Part shown: one piece after another, positions 46,178-57,522 of the stretch
Layout: the number at the start of each line of letters is the position of its first letter
How positions within the stretch are numbered: the first letter of the stretch is position 1
Assembly (NCBI GenBank): GCA_025504975.1
Contig: JANUWI010000013.1
Span: 620,001 to 684,000, forward strand
DNA length: 64,000 bases
Origin: Plenodomus lindquistii
Taxonomy: Eukaryota > Ascomycota > Dothideomycetes > Pleosporales > Leptosphaeriaceae
Direction of reading: 5' to 3'
The notes under the pieces: generated by a model
Database searches by the model: none
What the model was told of the DNA's origin: nothing
What the model saw: the letters and a program-made list of their open reading frames with translations, nothing else
Position numbers and translations under genes: made by a program

Positions 46178-47197
46178 ATATAGCTTACCATGCATCTCCG
46201 CGCTCTTCAGGTTGTTGGTGGCAACCAGGGCAAAGTTTCAATGTAGAAAACCGTGGTGTGCATGAAAATAACCGACAGGAAACAGTGTCGTTTGAACACC
46301 ATAGACGTTCGTACACCCGTATAGAAATCCATGTTTTACCGCTTGTTCTGGGTTCACATGGTTACCGCGTTTCCTGTTAGTCAACAGCTTGAAGATAGTA
46401 AGCATGTGGATGAATTGTCGCAATACCCTGCAGCCGCTGAATCTCTCCGGATGAGACTTGTGATCACCCCACGTAGATAACGATGTAATTCCTTCAATGA
46501 GCGACATGCATATTAGACTGTCTTCTAAGGTAGGTCCGCTATGCGAGGCACAGTCAGCAAAGACCTGAGTTCGCTTTTCAAAAAGACTTAGCGCTGGTAA
46601 TAAGTATTCTTGATAGGTTGCCTAGGCTCTATCACGTCCAGAGTCGAGAGCGACATGTAGCATCATATCACTTAGGGAAATTGCATGCATACACTGACAT
46701 TGCGCAATATAGGGACCATTTTTATGCGATGAAACAACCTGAATAGAACCAGATGAAGCCACAAAACAGCCGTCGATAGGCTCGCACGTTCTTTTTTCTG
46801 TGTGTGAGACTAGGAAGCAGTGTGCGATATTCTTAAATGAAATGCAGGGAAGAGTGCACGCCTTATCTCATATGGTGCCTGCAGATGTACCAGCCGCCGC
46901 ACAGTGTAGCTTTTGTTGCTCAACACTCGCAGCCATTGCGGACCCGAGTTATGTCACTCCAGCTCATGTAGCTCAGGAGATTAGGCACACGCAAGTGAGC
47001 GCAACGAACTGAGAGAAACATCCAACAGTTTAGTGTGCCCGAAAAAAGAAAACGCCTTCCTCGTGTTACCTCGAAGTGATAAAAGAGTCAACTGCCATCT
47101 TCAGCACAACTACTTGCTTCTAGTGCATCTCCGTCGTCGTCCATATCATCAGCTCAACGCTTCCAGCCTGTTTGTTCAACACAGGATTTAGAAAACT
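46178..47197. promoter_or_regulatory. Polyketide synthase promoter region
   Basis: 1 kb between the Myb stop and the synthase start. GGACCCGAGT occurs at 46940-46949, 249-258 bp before the ATG, and a weaker AGACCTGAGT at 46561-46570. I looked here for a starter-unit (SAT) domain and found none in any frame. Confidence 0.55.
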
Positions 47198-50100
47198 ATG
47201 GCACAGAACACAGACCTTGGTGGCATTGCCATCGTCGGGATGGGATGCAAGTTCCCCGGTGCTGATTCTATCGACGAGTTCTGGGACCTCTTGGACGCCG
47301 GACGGTCAATGGTCACCGAGCCACCTCAAGGGCGGTTCCCCACCCATGAACATGGGAGAAGTACGGATAAAACTGTGTTCTTCGGCAATTATATCAACGA
47401 CATTGAAAGTTTCGACAATCGCTTTTTCAAGAAGTCAGGCCGCGAGGCCGCTTCTATGGACCCGCAACAAAGACTCCTGCTAGAAGTTGCCTACCAAGCG
47501 TTGGAATCTGCTGGATTCTTTGGGCCTAGGGAGCAAGATCTGAATGTGGGTTGTTTTGTGGGGGTCTGCGCATCGGACTACAATGGTAAGTCTCTTCTAC
47601 GTACGGCGGTAACATATCCGAGCTGACTTTATTGCCTACAACCAGACAATGTTGCCAGCCACCCAGCAAATGCCTTCTCAACCTTGGGGACATTGCGTGC
47701 GTTCCTTACTGGTCGAATTAGCCATTTCTTCGGTTTAAGCGGTCCTTCAATCACGTATGACACCGCGTGCTCGTCGTCCGCAGTTGCCATCGACGCTGCA
47801 TGCAAGGCAATTCTTTACGGAGACTGCACAAGCGCACTTGCGGGAGGTGTATCTCTGTTGACCAGTCCAAACTTCTTTCAGAACTTGGCTGCCGCCTCGT
47901 TCCTAAGTCCTACCGGTCCTACCGTACGTACATCCCACATCGAAAGCGGATAGCCAAGATGTATGCCCAGGCATCCCACACTGAGCTATACTAACCATGC
48001 ACGTATAGAAGTCTTTCGATGCGCGTGCTGATGGCTACTGTCGAGGCGAAGGCATCGGGCTGGTTGTTTTGAAGAAGCTGTCGCAAGCCGTCCAGGACGG
48101 CGATCATATCTTCGGCACCATTCTTGCCACGTCCGTCAAGCAAAGTAGCAACAAAGTACCGATCACTGTCCCCTATAGCCCATCACATACCGCACTCTAC
48201 CGACAAGTGTTGAGAATGGCTGGTGTGGCTGCAGAGGAAGTTACGTACCTTGAGGCCCACGGAACCGGCACACCAATCGGCGACGTTCATGAGTTTGATG
48301 CTCTCAAGGAAACCTTCGCTAGCAAACAAAGACGACAGCCTCTTCATGTGGGCTCTATCAAGAGCAATATCGGCCACACGGAAAGTACGTCTGGGGCTGC
48401 TAGTCTGATCAAGACGCTGTTGATGATGCAAAAAAGACAGATTCCCGGGCAGGCGAATTACTCAACGCCAAATCCTAAGATTGATCTTTGTGGGGGCCAG
48501 TTTGTAATCCCGACACAGACACAACATTGGGCAGCGGACACGCTCATATCCTGTGTGAACAACTATGGGGCTGCCGGCAGCATTGCGGCCATCGTGGTCA
48601 AGGAAGCACCGCTCTTGAATGCTGGAAAACTGGAAAGCAAGTCTCTGCCAAGCTATCCCATCGTCGTTTCCGGAAATAGCACAAAAAGTCTTGCTGCGAA
48701 TTGCGAAAAGTTGAGAAAGTTCGTATCAGGGCGAGGGAAGGATGTCCAGATCGCGGACATTGCTTTCAACTTGGCTGACCGGCAAAATGGCGTGTTGCCG
48801 CATGTTTTCGCCCATACCGTTACGAGTTTCTCCGAACTGGATCGCCACCTCGCAAGCGTCACGTCAGATTCGGTAGAGTATGAGACTGGAAAGAGACGGC
48901 CTGTAGTGTTGGCCTTTGGTGGCCAAACAACGCGGTCTATTGGCCTCAGAAAAGAGGTTTATGACTCTTCCGTCCTGTTGCGTAGATACCTGGATGAATG
49001 CGACGGCGTACTGAAGACTTTCGGATATGAACGAGGACTTTATCCCGCTATCTTCGACACCAGCTCCCAGGATGACGTGGTCGGTCTCCAGTGTATGCAG
49101 TTCGCTCTGCATTATGCTTGTGCACAGTCCTGGATTGCTTGTGGCCTTCAGGTCGATCGCATCATCGGACACTCCTTTGGCCAACTCGTCGCTCTGACCG
49201 TATCGGGCGTTCTATCGCTTGTGGACGGCCTGAAATTGGTATACGGACGCGCCGTCTTGATGAGAGACAGATGGGGCCCAGAACGTGGCTCCATGATAGC
49301 TTTGGAGGCTGACGCCAGCGAAACAAGGGCGCTGATTGCCTCTGTCCATCACCAAAATCCCACAGCTCCTGAGCTGGAAATAGCATGCTTTAACGGACCG
49401 AAAAGCCATGTTCTCGTTGGGTCTGCTGCTGCCGTCGAGACTCTTGTTGCTATTCTACGGCACAACAAAAACAAATACACGATGCTCAACGTGTCGCACG
49501 GTTTTCACTCTCGCTTCTGCGACCCCATTCTCCCTGAGCTGGAAGTACTAGCGAACAGCCTGACTTTCAGGAAGCCCACAATACCCATCGAGACGTGTTC
49601 TAAGAGTGGGACATGGAGCGTAGCCACTGCAGCGCTCATCGCTGACCACACCCGCACGCCAGTGTACTTCGGAGAAGCCATTAAGCGCATCGAGGCGGAT
49701 CTCGGACGCGCTACGTGGATAGAAGCCGGTTCGAACTCATCTATAACGGGCATGGTTCGCCGCGCTGCCTCAATGATGGCTGACCACCTGTACTGCCCCG
49801 TCAACCTTAGCCGAGACAATGCCATGGGAATGATGACCGATACTTCAGTCAAGCTTTGGAAGAATGGTCATAATGTTCAGTTCTGGCCTTTTCATCGCGC
49901 TCAGGCGGAATCATATCGTCGTCTGAGCCTACCTCCATACCAGTTCGAGAGGACACGCCACTGGCTGGACTTCAACCTTGACGCTATGCGGGAACCCAAA
50001 AGCGTCGCACCTGCGATAGTAACACCCCCGGTTCTAAAGGCTGTCATTGAACCAGATCCTGTGTTCATTACCTTCTCGGGGTTTCAGGATGCTGAGCAGA

Positions 50101-53100
50101 AGCTCGGTGTTTTCACTATTGACCCGCGTGCTCCTGAATGGTCAACAATGCTCGCAGGACATGCAGTATTAGCTGAACCTCTCTGTCCCGCCCCTTTGTA
50201 CATTGAACTGGCTACTCGTGCGGCAAGAGAAATGGCAAGCCGTCGTGGCCTACAGAACGCTCAACATGCTCGCGTAGACGGCCTGGAAATCACCTCTGCA
50301 TTAGGCGCAAGTCATGACAAGATGATCAAACTTACTCTCGACCAAACACACCAGGGAAGCAACGAGTACAGCTTCACGTTCCAGGCCCATAGCCGTGGTG
50401 TCACTCCAGAAGAAGCAGATCATGTTTCCACGCACGCTGTCGGCAATGTCGAAATTGCTTTGGTCGACGACAAGTCCTCCATCGCCGAATTTAACCGCTT
50501 GGCCAAGCTCCTTCGATTTCACGAATTCGACGAGTACGAGGCGTCTCAGAAGGGAGAGGCGGTTCACGGTAGCCTTGTGTACAAGATATTCTCTCGTGTC
50601 GTTCAGTACCATGACTTCTACAAGGGAGTGCGCAAAGTCACGAGCAATGCAGGTGTCGTTTCTGCACATGTCTCTCTACCAGAAGACCAGCCCGCTGCCT
50701 TTGGTAGCCTTGTAACGAACCCAGTGGCGATCGACAATTTCCTACAGGTGCCTGGTATCTATGCAAATTGCTTGGCACAGTGTCCATCGGACGAAGTCTT
50801 TGTTTGCACCCACGTTGAGCGGGTCCAGCTGTCACAGAATTTCGCTCTGAGCGGAAGCGATGGCTGGGACGTCCTTGCGATGTCTACGCCTTCTGGTGAG
50901 AGGGAATGCAGTAACGACATATTTGTTAGGGATCATGTCACAGGACGGCTGGTGTTGGTCGTCTTCGGTGCTGCCTTCACCAGGGTCCGCATCTCGTCCC
51001 TGTCCAAAGTACTGTTCCGGACAAACGTGCATGACGGTGCGACAGCTGCCGCGACCACTTCCCGACCCGCTCCAGCTGCTGTAAGGGCTCCTGTCAAAGC
51101 TGAAACTCCCGCAAATGTGGCTACTACCGCTCGTCAACATCCACCGGTGTCTTCTGCCGCAGCGTCGTATCGGGACCCTGTTGCTAAAGGCACCACGCCG
51201 CATCTCAATGGAGAGACTGTTCAAACAACACCCCAGACACCCGCAATAAGAAGCCACGTTACCCCACAGCTGCAAACACCCAGGGTGGAGGTACGACTTC
51301 GGAACATGCTCAGCAAGATCACGGACGTACCTGCAGATCAATTTCAAGGAGATGTGCTGCTTGAGGACCTAGGCATCGACTCTTTGATGGCCACTGAGAT
51401 CGTATCCGAAGTTTGTGACGTCTTCGGCATCTCAATACCGCAGGACCATCTTCAAGATCTATTGACGTTTGCGTCGCTGCGGGACTATCTCGACGGGCGA
51501 AATGGCGGCGCCGCACCTGCAGTCCAACAGCAACTTTCTCCTGTTGACTCCCCAGTCTCCAAAGCGATCAGCATCCATATCGAGCCAGCCCGCTCGATAC
51601 CTGGCAGCTCGCACGTAGAGTCTCAAACGAAAGGTGCAGCGGACACCACAGGCATGGAGCAGATGGTATCTCGTCTTGCGCAACTTCTAAGTGAACATCT
51701 TGACTGCCCAGCGCACGCCTTCAAGCGCTCGGAGGCTCTCGTCGATTATGGCCTTGACTCGCTGCTGTGCATGGAGCTTATGAGTGACGTACAGCAGATG
51801 TTCGGTGTCTCTATTGACCTGGCGCAGCTCACCACAGAGAGCACTTACGGCGAGCTCGTCGACATCTTCGTGCGTGCGGTCGGTGGCACGATCACCGTAG
51901 ACAGTAGTGCCACTCCTACTACGTCCTCGCACACCAGTAGCCCGGAGCGTGCGCGTTCGTATGGCTGCACAACGCCGACGACGGACGATGCCACCGATCG
52001 AGAGGGAGAAAATTCACATCATCTCAAAGACGCGTATTCTTTTCCTCTGATACGTGCTCCGGATGATTTCGAACGGATAAAGCCCCAGTTCGATCATCTC
52101 GCACTGGAGCACAACTTCTCTGGATTTTACGAAAGGGTTCACCCGAAGCAACTGGAGCTGGTCGTGGCTTATACGGTCGAAGCCTTTGCCGACTTCGGCA
52201 TTGATCTGAAGCGGTTGCATCCTGGGGACAAAATACCTTTGCTCAACGTGCTGCCCAAGCATGAACAGCTTGCCAGCGCGTTGAACCACATCCTACGAGA
52301 GGGGAAGCTTGCCGACTACGACGGCAAGCACTACGTCCGCTCAGATGTACCAATCGAGGCTCCGCCTTCCAAAGTCCTCTTCCGTGCTATTGTAGAGCAA
52401 TTTCCTCAGCATGCAGACGAACACAAACTCACTAACATCTGTGGTGCGGAGCTTGCCACACTTTTGCGAGGGCAGAAAGACCCATTGGCTTTGATGTATG
52501 GCAACAAAGCCAATCGAACCATTTTGGAGAACGTGTATAGCACAAGTCCCATGTACATCATTATGTCCCGGCTTCTTACCATGTTCTTGGACCAGGCCCT
52601 GAGTTCGTCTTCACCGGGACCTGATGGCAAGTTCCACATTCTAGAGCTCGGCGCAGGCACGGGGTCGACAACAAAGTGGGTCGTGGAAGCTCTCGTGCAG
52701 CGCGGCATACCCCTCGAATACACATTCACAGACATCTCCTCCTCGCTCGTCTCCGCCGGGAAGCGAAAGTTCGCAAAGTATGGGACCACGATGAAGTACG
52801 CCACTTTAGACATTGAGAGGGAACCGCCGATCGATCTGCAGGGTCAGTTTGACATCGTGCTGTCGACGAATTGCATCCACGCGACCAAGAATATATCCTC
52901 CTCGCTTTCCCACATCAACAAGCTCCTCAAACCGCACGGCTTTGTCTCGCTGGTAGAGTTCACCACCCGCTTCCTCTGGTTTGACCTCGTCTTTGGCCTT
53001 CTCGACGGATGGTGGGCGTTCGAAGATGGCCGTCGCTACGTGCTGGCCACGCCGGAGTCGTGGGCTAACACCATGCGCGCCAGCGGCTTCGGCCACGTCT

Positions 53101-54330
53101 CGTGGACGGGCGGTTCGACGCGTGAGTCCGAGACTGTCAGGATCATTACCGGTTTCAAACGACCTGTTGCTGAACCCAGTCGCTACCAAAGCATTCCTCA
53201 AGACCGGAGAAGCGGTGTCGAGACCGTGGTCTTTGGCCACACAGACAAAAGATTGCCTTTGCGAGCTGATATACACTATCCTTCGCCTGCACAGGCGTCC
53301 GCGCACGAGACATGGCCCATCGGTACGCAATGATGTGTCTTCCTTCACTCTCTACCTTGCCGCTGGTTGCTCCGCAGCTGACGCCGTTGTCCCAGGCCTG
53401 ATGATACACGGGGGTGGATATGTGATGCTCTCGCGGAAGGATGTGCGCCCGCGCCAAACGCAGCTCCTCCTCGACCATGGCGTGCTCCCCGTGGCCATCG
53501 ACTATCGGCTCTGCCCTGAGACCACGATCCTCCAAGGCCCGCTCGTCGACGCCCAGCGCGCCTACGCCTGGGCCCGGTGCGTCCTCCCAACCCTGAATCT
53601 CACCAGGACTTCGGTCCGTCTAGATGAGTCTCGAGTGGTGGTCATCGGCTGGTCTACCGGGGGCACAGTCGCCATGTCGCTGGCCTGGACGTCGGTACCG
53701 CAAAGCCTGCCGGCCCCTGACGCCATCCTGGTCTTCTACTGCCCGACCAACTACGAAGACGAGTTCTGGGTCCGGCCAAACATCCCAGACCACACAGACG
53801 CCTACGCGAAAGACAAGTACGATCTCCTTGAGGGCGTGTATCCCGCGCCCATTACGGCGTACAACGTCCCGTCCAAGATGGTGGCCATGGCCGGCTGGAT
53901 GGCTCCGAAAGATGCGCGGAGCCGCATCGTCCTGCACATGAACTGGCACGGCCAGACGCTTCCCGTTCTGTTCCGCGGGCTCCCGAGTGCAAAGCACGCT
54001 GGGCTCACCGAAGGCGAAACGTGGCAGAATATGGCGCAGCCTCCAAATGACGAGATTATACGTGCGAGCCCGTACGCTCAGATCCTCAGGGGCAACTACA
54101 AGTCGCCGACGCACATTGTCTTCGGCACCAAGGACGATCTCATCCCGTGGCAGCAGGCACAGCGGACAGCGGATGCGCTACGCACAGCAGGCATCGAGTC
54201 CGGGCTGACGTTGGTGAAAGACCAACCACATCTGTTCGACATGTACAGAGACCCGACAGGGAAGAAGTGGGAAGCGGTGCTCGAGGGATATGCTTTCCTT
54301 TTCAACAAAATTGGAAGGGGGAAAGAATAG
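47198..54330 (+). CDS. Non-reducing polyketide synthase, KS-AT-PT-ACP-ACP-CMeT-TE
   Basis: Four exons (47198-47585, 47646-47923, 48009-53322, 53396-54330) give 2304 residues. KS: IAIVGMGCKFPG at the N-terminus, active-site Cys in DTACSSS near 168, EAHGTGTPIGD near 305, KSNIGHTES. AT: GHSFGQ near 609. Product template: AGHAVLAEPLCPAPLYIE (His near 939) and AIDNFLQVPGIY (Asp near 1131). Two carrier domains: GIDSLMATE near 1344 and GLDSLLCME near 1471. C-methyltransferase: LELGAGTGSTTKW near 1768. C-terminal esterase/thioesterase: HGGG near 1998, GWSTGG near 2078, a late Asp and QPHLFD near 2271; it begins beyond intron 3 and could be mistaken for a separate esterase gene. A starter-unit acyltransferase domain is absent. 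The layout matches the C-methylating group that makes methylated orsellinic-type acids. Confidence 0.95.
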
Positions 54331-57171
54331 TCAGCACATCGTTTTTTGGTGATTTGTTTCTGGGCGCAGGTGTTAGATATCACGGGACTAGTGGTGCTGT
54401 TGAGAAATGTTAAGGTTGTAGGGCGGCGTGAGGGTCGGTGCAGGCATGTTCGGTTGGTGCGGAGTCGCCATATTGTAGGATCGCGGTCGCGATCGTAATC
54501 GAGAGGATACGCAAGACGAGGATGGGATGATATGGAGAGAAGCAAAGATTCTTATTGATAGTTATAAGTGTGGTCACGAACCTTCCTGTTGTTGTCGCAC
54601 CAGAGATGGGACGCAAGCTAGCGTCTTGGCACTGCAAAGGCATGTCACATCCATCCGCTCGCGATTACCATTACAACACAGCACACCTCATTTGACGAAT
54701 GCTCTGTGGGGCTTATCTTCCTTCTCGATCCGCTTGATAGGCACGACACGCCCGAAGTCCATCGATTGTATTTCTTTCCCTCTGCGCTTATGCGAGATGC
54801 AGGCTATCACAGCTTCCCTGCCTGCAAGGTTGCGGTGCAGCAACAACGATCGATGCCTGCGCCGGAATGCACAGCTCCGAGACGGTGTTCACAGCAGGCG
54901 TCAGTAGGAACGAAATGCCAGCGAGAGCCGCATCCAGATGCAAGATCTTAAGCTACAGCCTTATCAACGCGCGTCATTCGATGATTTATTATGCGAGAGC
55001 GTTTGAGAGACATCGGTATCCGCTCCACAGGAAGCAATGCGCCTAGTCACATCCACCATCCTCGATGGGCGAAGTGACCGTTTTGCATGAACCAACCCCT
55101 GCGCTGCGACCGGCATCTTCAAAAGCTAGTCTAGGAATTTCCGCATCTTCATTTTCAGGCTAGGGACATGTCGAATTGGCGGTATGCTACAACTGCTAGG
55201 CCTACGATTTATACGGTCCGGCATCCGGATTATGGTATCACCAAGACCCAGTATCTCGTACTTCTTGGTACCTTCCCGATGCGTAAAATACGAGGTCGCA
55301 TTCGCATCTTGGTAGGAGTTCTACTCCTCAAGAATATAGGGCGAGCTTACCAACACTCTCATTCAAGGGATGAGGCTGTAAAGACTATTTAGCAGCCCCA
55401 GACATGTACACGCGCATAGTAAAAGCGCCGGGGAATCTTTCGCATTCGCGTAAGTGTCCGTGCACCACTATACGCCTACTCTTTCCATTACTTGTACACA
55501 AGTGTAAGCGAAAGTATAAGTGTAGTGCCTTACACAATTTCCCTTTCTACTAGGCGACCAAGTATCTCTTCAACTCGCTGCCTGGAATTGAGTGTGATCT
55601 AAAGTCGGTAACGGGGATAATCGAAGCTATAAGTATCGCGAGGCCAGATGTATAAAACAAATCTGCTAAGCCAGCTTCAAGTAATTGTGGCTCTAGTAGC
55701 TAGAACTCATAGGCATGGCGGGGGGGCAAGGTGCCAAAGATAGAAGATGTGGTATGCATTGTTGTGCTCAATTCGCCGGTCTAGTGATAGATGCATAGGA
55801 CGGTTAGGACCTATGTAGTGATGTATCCCACGAAGCGCCGTATACCACGGGGCGCCGCACCAGACAGACCACATCCCGGGACCAGGAAACGGGCGACCAG
55901 TACCCCAGAGTGCGTGGCTGCGCCATGTTGACCGCTAACAGCTTCCATGATCCAGCACTCACCCCTCTGCAGGATCTTTTGTCGTATTTGGCGAAACCAT
56001 GGCGACGACACTATCTACCGCTGACCGCAACGTCCTCCGTAACGTACAGAGCTTCACGTCGCTATTGCGTGCGGTCACGCAGCGTGTAGTATACTGTGAG
56101 GACTCGTGTAGTAGATGTCATCAGCATAATGTCAGCACTTAAGTGTCCCCCTAAAGATATCACCCACTTACAACGAGCATCTACACGCTCCCAGTTGGCC
56201 CTTAATATACCGCATACAGCCACTATCCCGTCCCAGCTTACCGCATACAAAAAAATTAAAGTAATCAGTGTCAGTCGTGTAAGAGACAACTAGGCTTTTC
56301 GTCCGCTCAGCTACATATAAGCAGTGTACCGGCGGATTAGTAGTTAGGTAGGTGACCACTAGCGAATCCCCATGATTGTATATTTTTGCTCTTGCGACCC
56401 CTCCTGCTACATGCATGCATCAAACCCTAAAGGACAACCCAGTGCGTAATGCTTTATTTTTTCTAACCTTGTAGTAACGTATATACATACAACTTTGCGC
56501 CTGCTAGCTCAAGAGCTGTCGAGCAACTATCACAAAATTGATAAATTTAATAGCGCAGCAACTAGGACATATTCTAAACATTAGCCCTTTCTGCTGAGAC
56601 TTGCCAAGGCAACCATTAGAACCATCAATCCCCTCGCGTAGAAAAAAAAAGCAATTTAAACTAGCTTTACTGTAACAGATGCTACGCAACAATATCTAGT
56701 CATAAGTCTATATTAAATTTGCAATAAAGGCATTTTATGGACTTCAGCATTGGCGATGCTTGCTGGTTCGCAGTTGCATCACACTCCAAGTTATGATAGC
56801 AGTCAAGTGTTCTGAGTATGAAGAATAGGGAAACAGAATGATCCATTTTGAAGCAGAAGGCTTTGAGTATTTGTAGAAAGCCTATCTGTGACGGGTTTCT
56901 CTCTGGTGCAGGGCTTATTAGACCGCGATCCCGTATCCCCGTATCCGTGCCGAATGCCTCATGCTGTTTCGCCCTGCTGTTGTAACTCGATTTGTCTGCA
57001 AGACACCTAGCACTTCTGTCTTGCACTGCCCATTCTTCGAACCCAAATGGTATCCATCACAACATCCTCTTCGCACTCAATGAGTCAACGCCAGGATACT
57101 GCAAGTATGCTTCTAATCTTTTGGTTAGATATGTAACAACTCAATGACCTGCATTCAGGAAGGACACGCAC
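54331..57171. other. Gene-poor tract at the right border of the cluster
   Basis: 2.8 kb of AT-richer sequence with only short scattered frames and no protein-like stretch. It contains an imperfect palindrome at 55463-55533. It probably marks the end of the cluster. Confidence 0.45.
55463..55533. repeat. Imperfect palindrome centred on CTTGTACACAAG
   Basis: The two halves around 55491-55502 are imperfect inverted copies, from CACCACTATAC on the left to GTATAAGTGTAGTG on the right. It could be a decayed hairpin element. Confidence 0.4.
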
Positions 57172-57438
57172 TTAACAGTTGCATCCGATGTTTCTGGTGG
57201 ATAGGCATTTAACGTTTGCTGCGAGGCCTTGGCTTTGACACTTGGTGTCGCACTCTCCTTTGATACGCGCAATCTCGGCGTTGCATTCTTCGAGCGAATA
57301 TCCACAGAAGGATGGTCCTGGGTCGCAGGAATTAGTGCTGCGAGTTTGACGCTTCTCAATTCCATGGTTGTCGGGTGATGCAAGAGGACCTGCAGCGGCA
57401 AGACCGAGGATAGCGGAAGCGATGAGAGTGAACTTCAT
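57172..57438 (-). CDS. Small secreted cysteine-rich protein
   Basis: From the ATG at 57438 the frame gives 88 residues: a signal peptide (MKFTLIASAILGLAAAGP), a short pro-segment ending in EKR (a Kex2-type site) and a mature part of about 56 residues with eight cysteines, ending in CNC. Eight cysteines allow four disulfides. This is the general look of a fungal apoplastic secreted peptide; no specific family is recognised and activity is unknown. An in-frame upstream ATG at 57522 would add 28 residues ahead of the signal peptide and is disfavoured. Confidence 0.7.
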   Translation of the reverse strand: MKFTLIASAILGLAAAGPLASPDNHGIEKRQTRSTNSCDPGPSFCGYSLEECNAEIARIKGECDTKCQSQGLAANVKCLSTRNIGCNC

Positions 57439-57522
57439 TGTGGAAAGTAGTGATGAGATGGTGTTGTTTGTTGAAGGTAGTGAATGTTTGAATCTGTTGA
57501 TGAGCGAAATTTCTAGGGACAT

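Noticed and set aside
52981..54330. Apparent separate 449-codon esterase gene
   Set aside because: The esterase half joins the PKS frame across a consensus 73-bp intron (53323-53395). Residues before the HGGG block in this frame are a shadow of the PKS methyltransferase end, so it is the PKS thioesterase exon.
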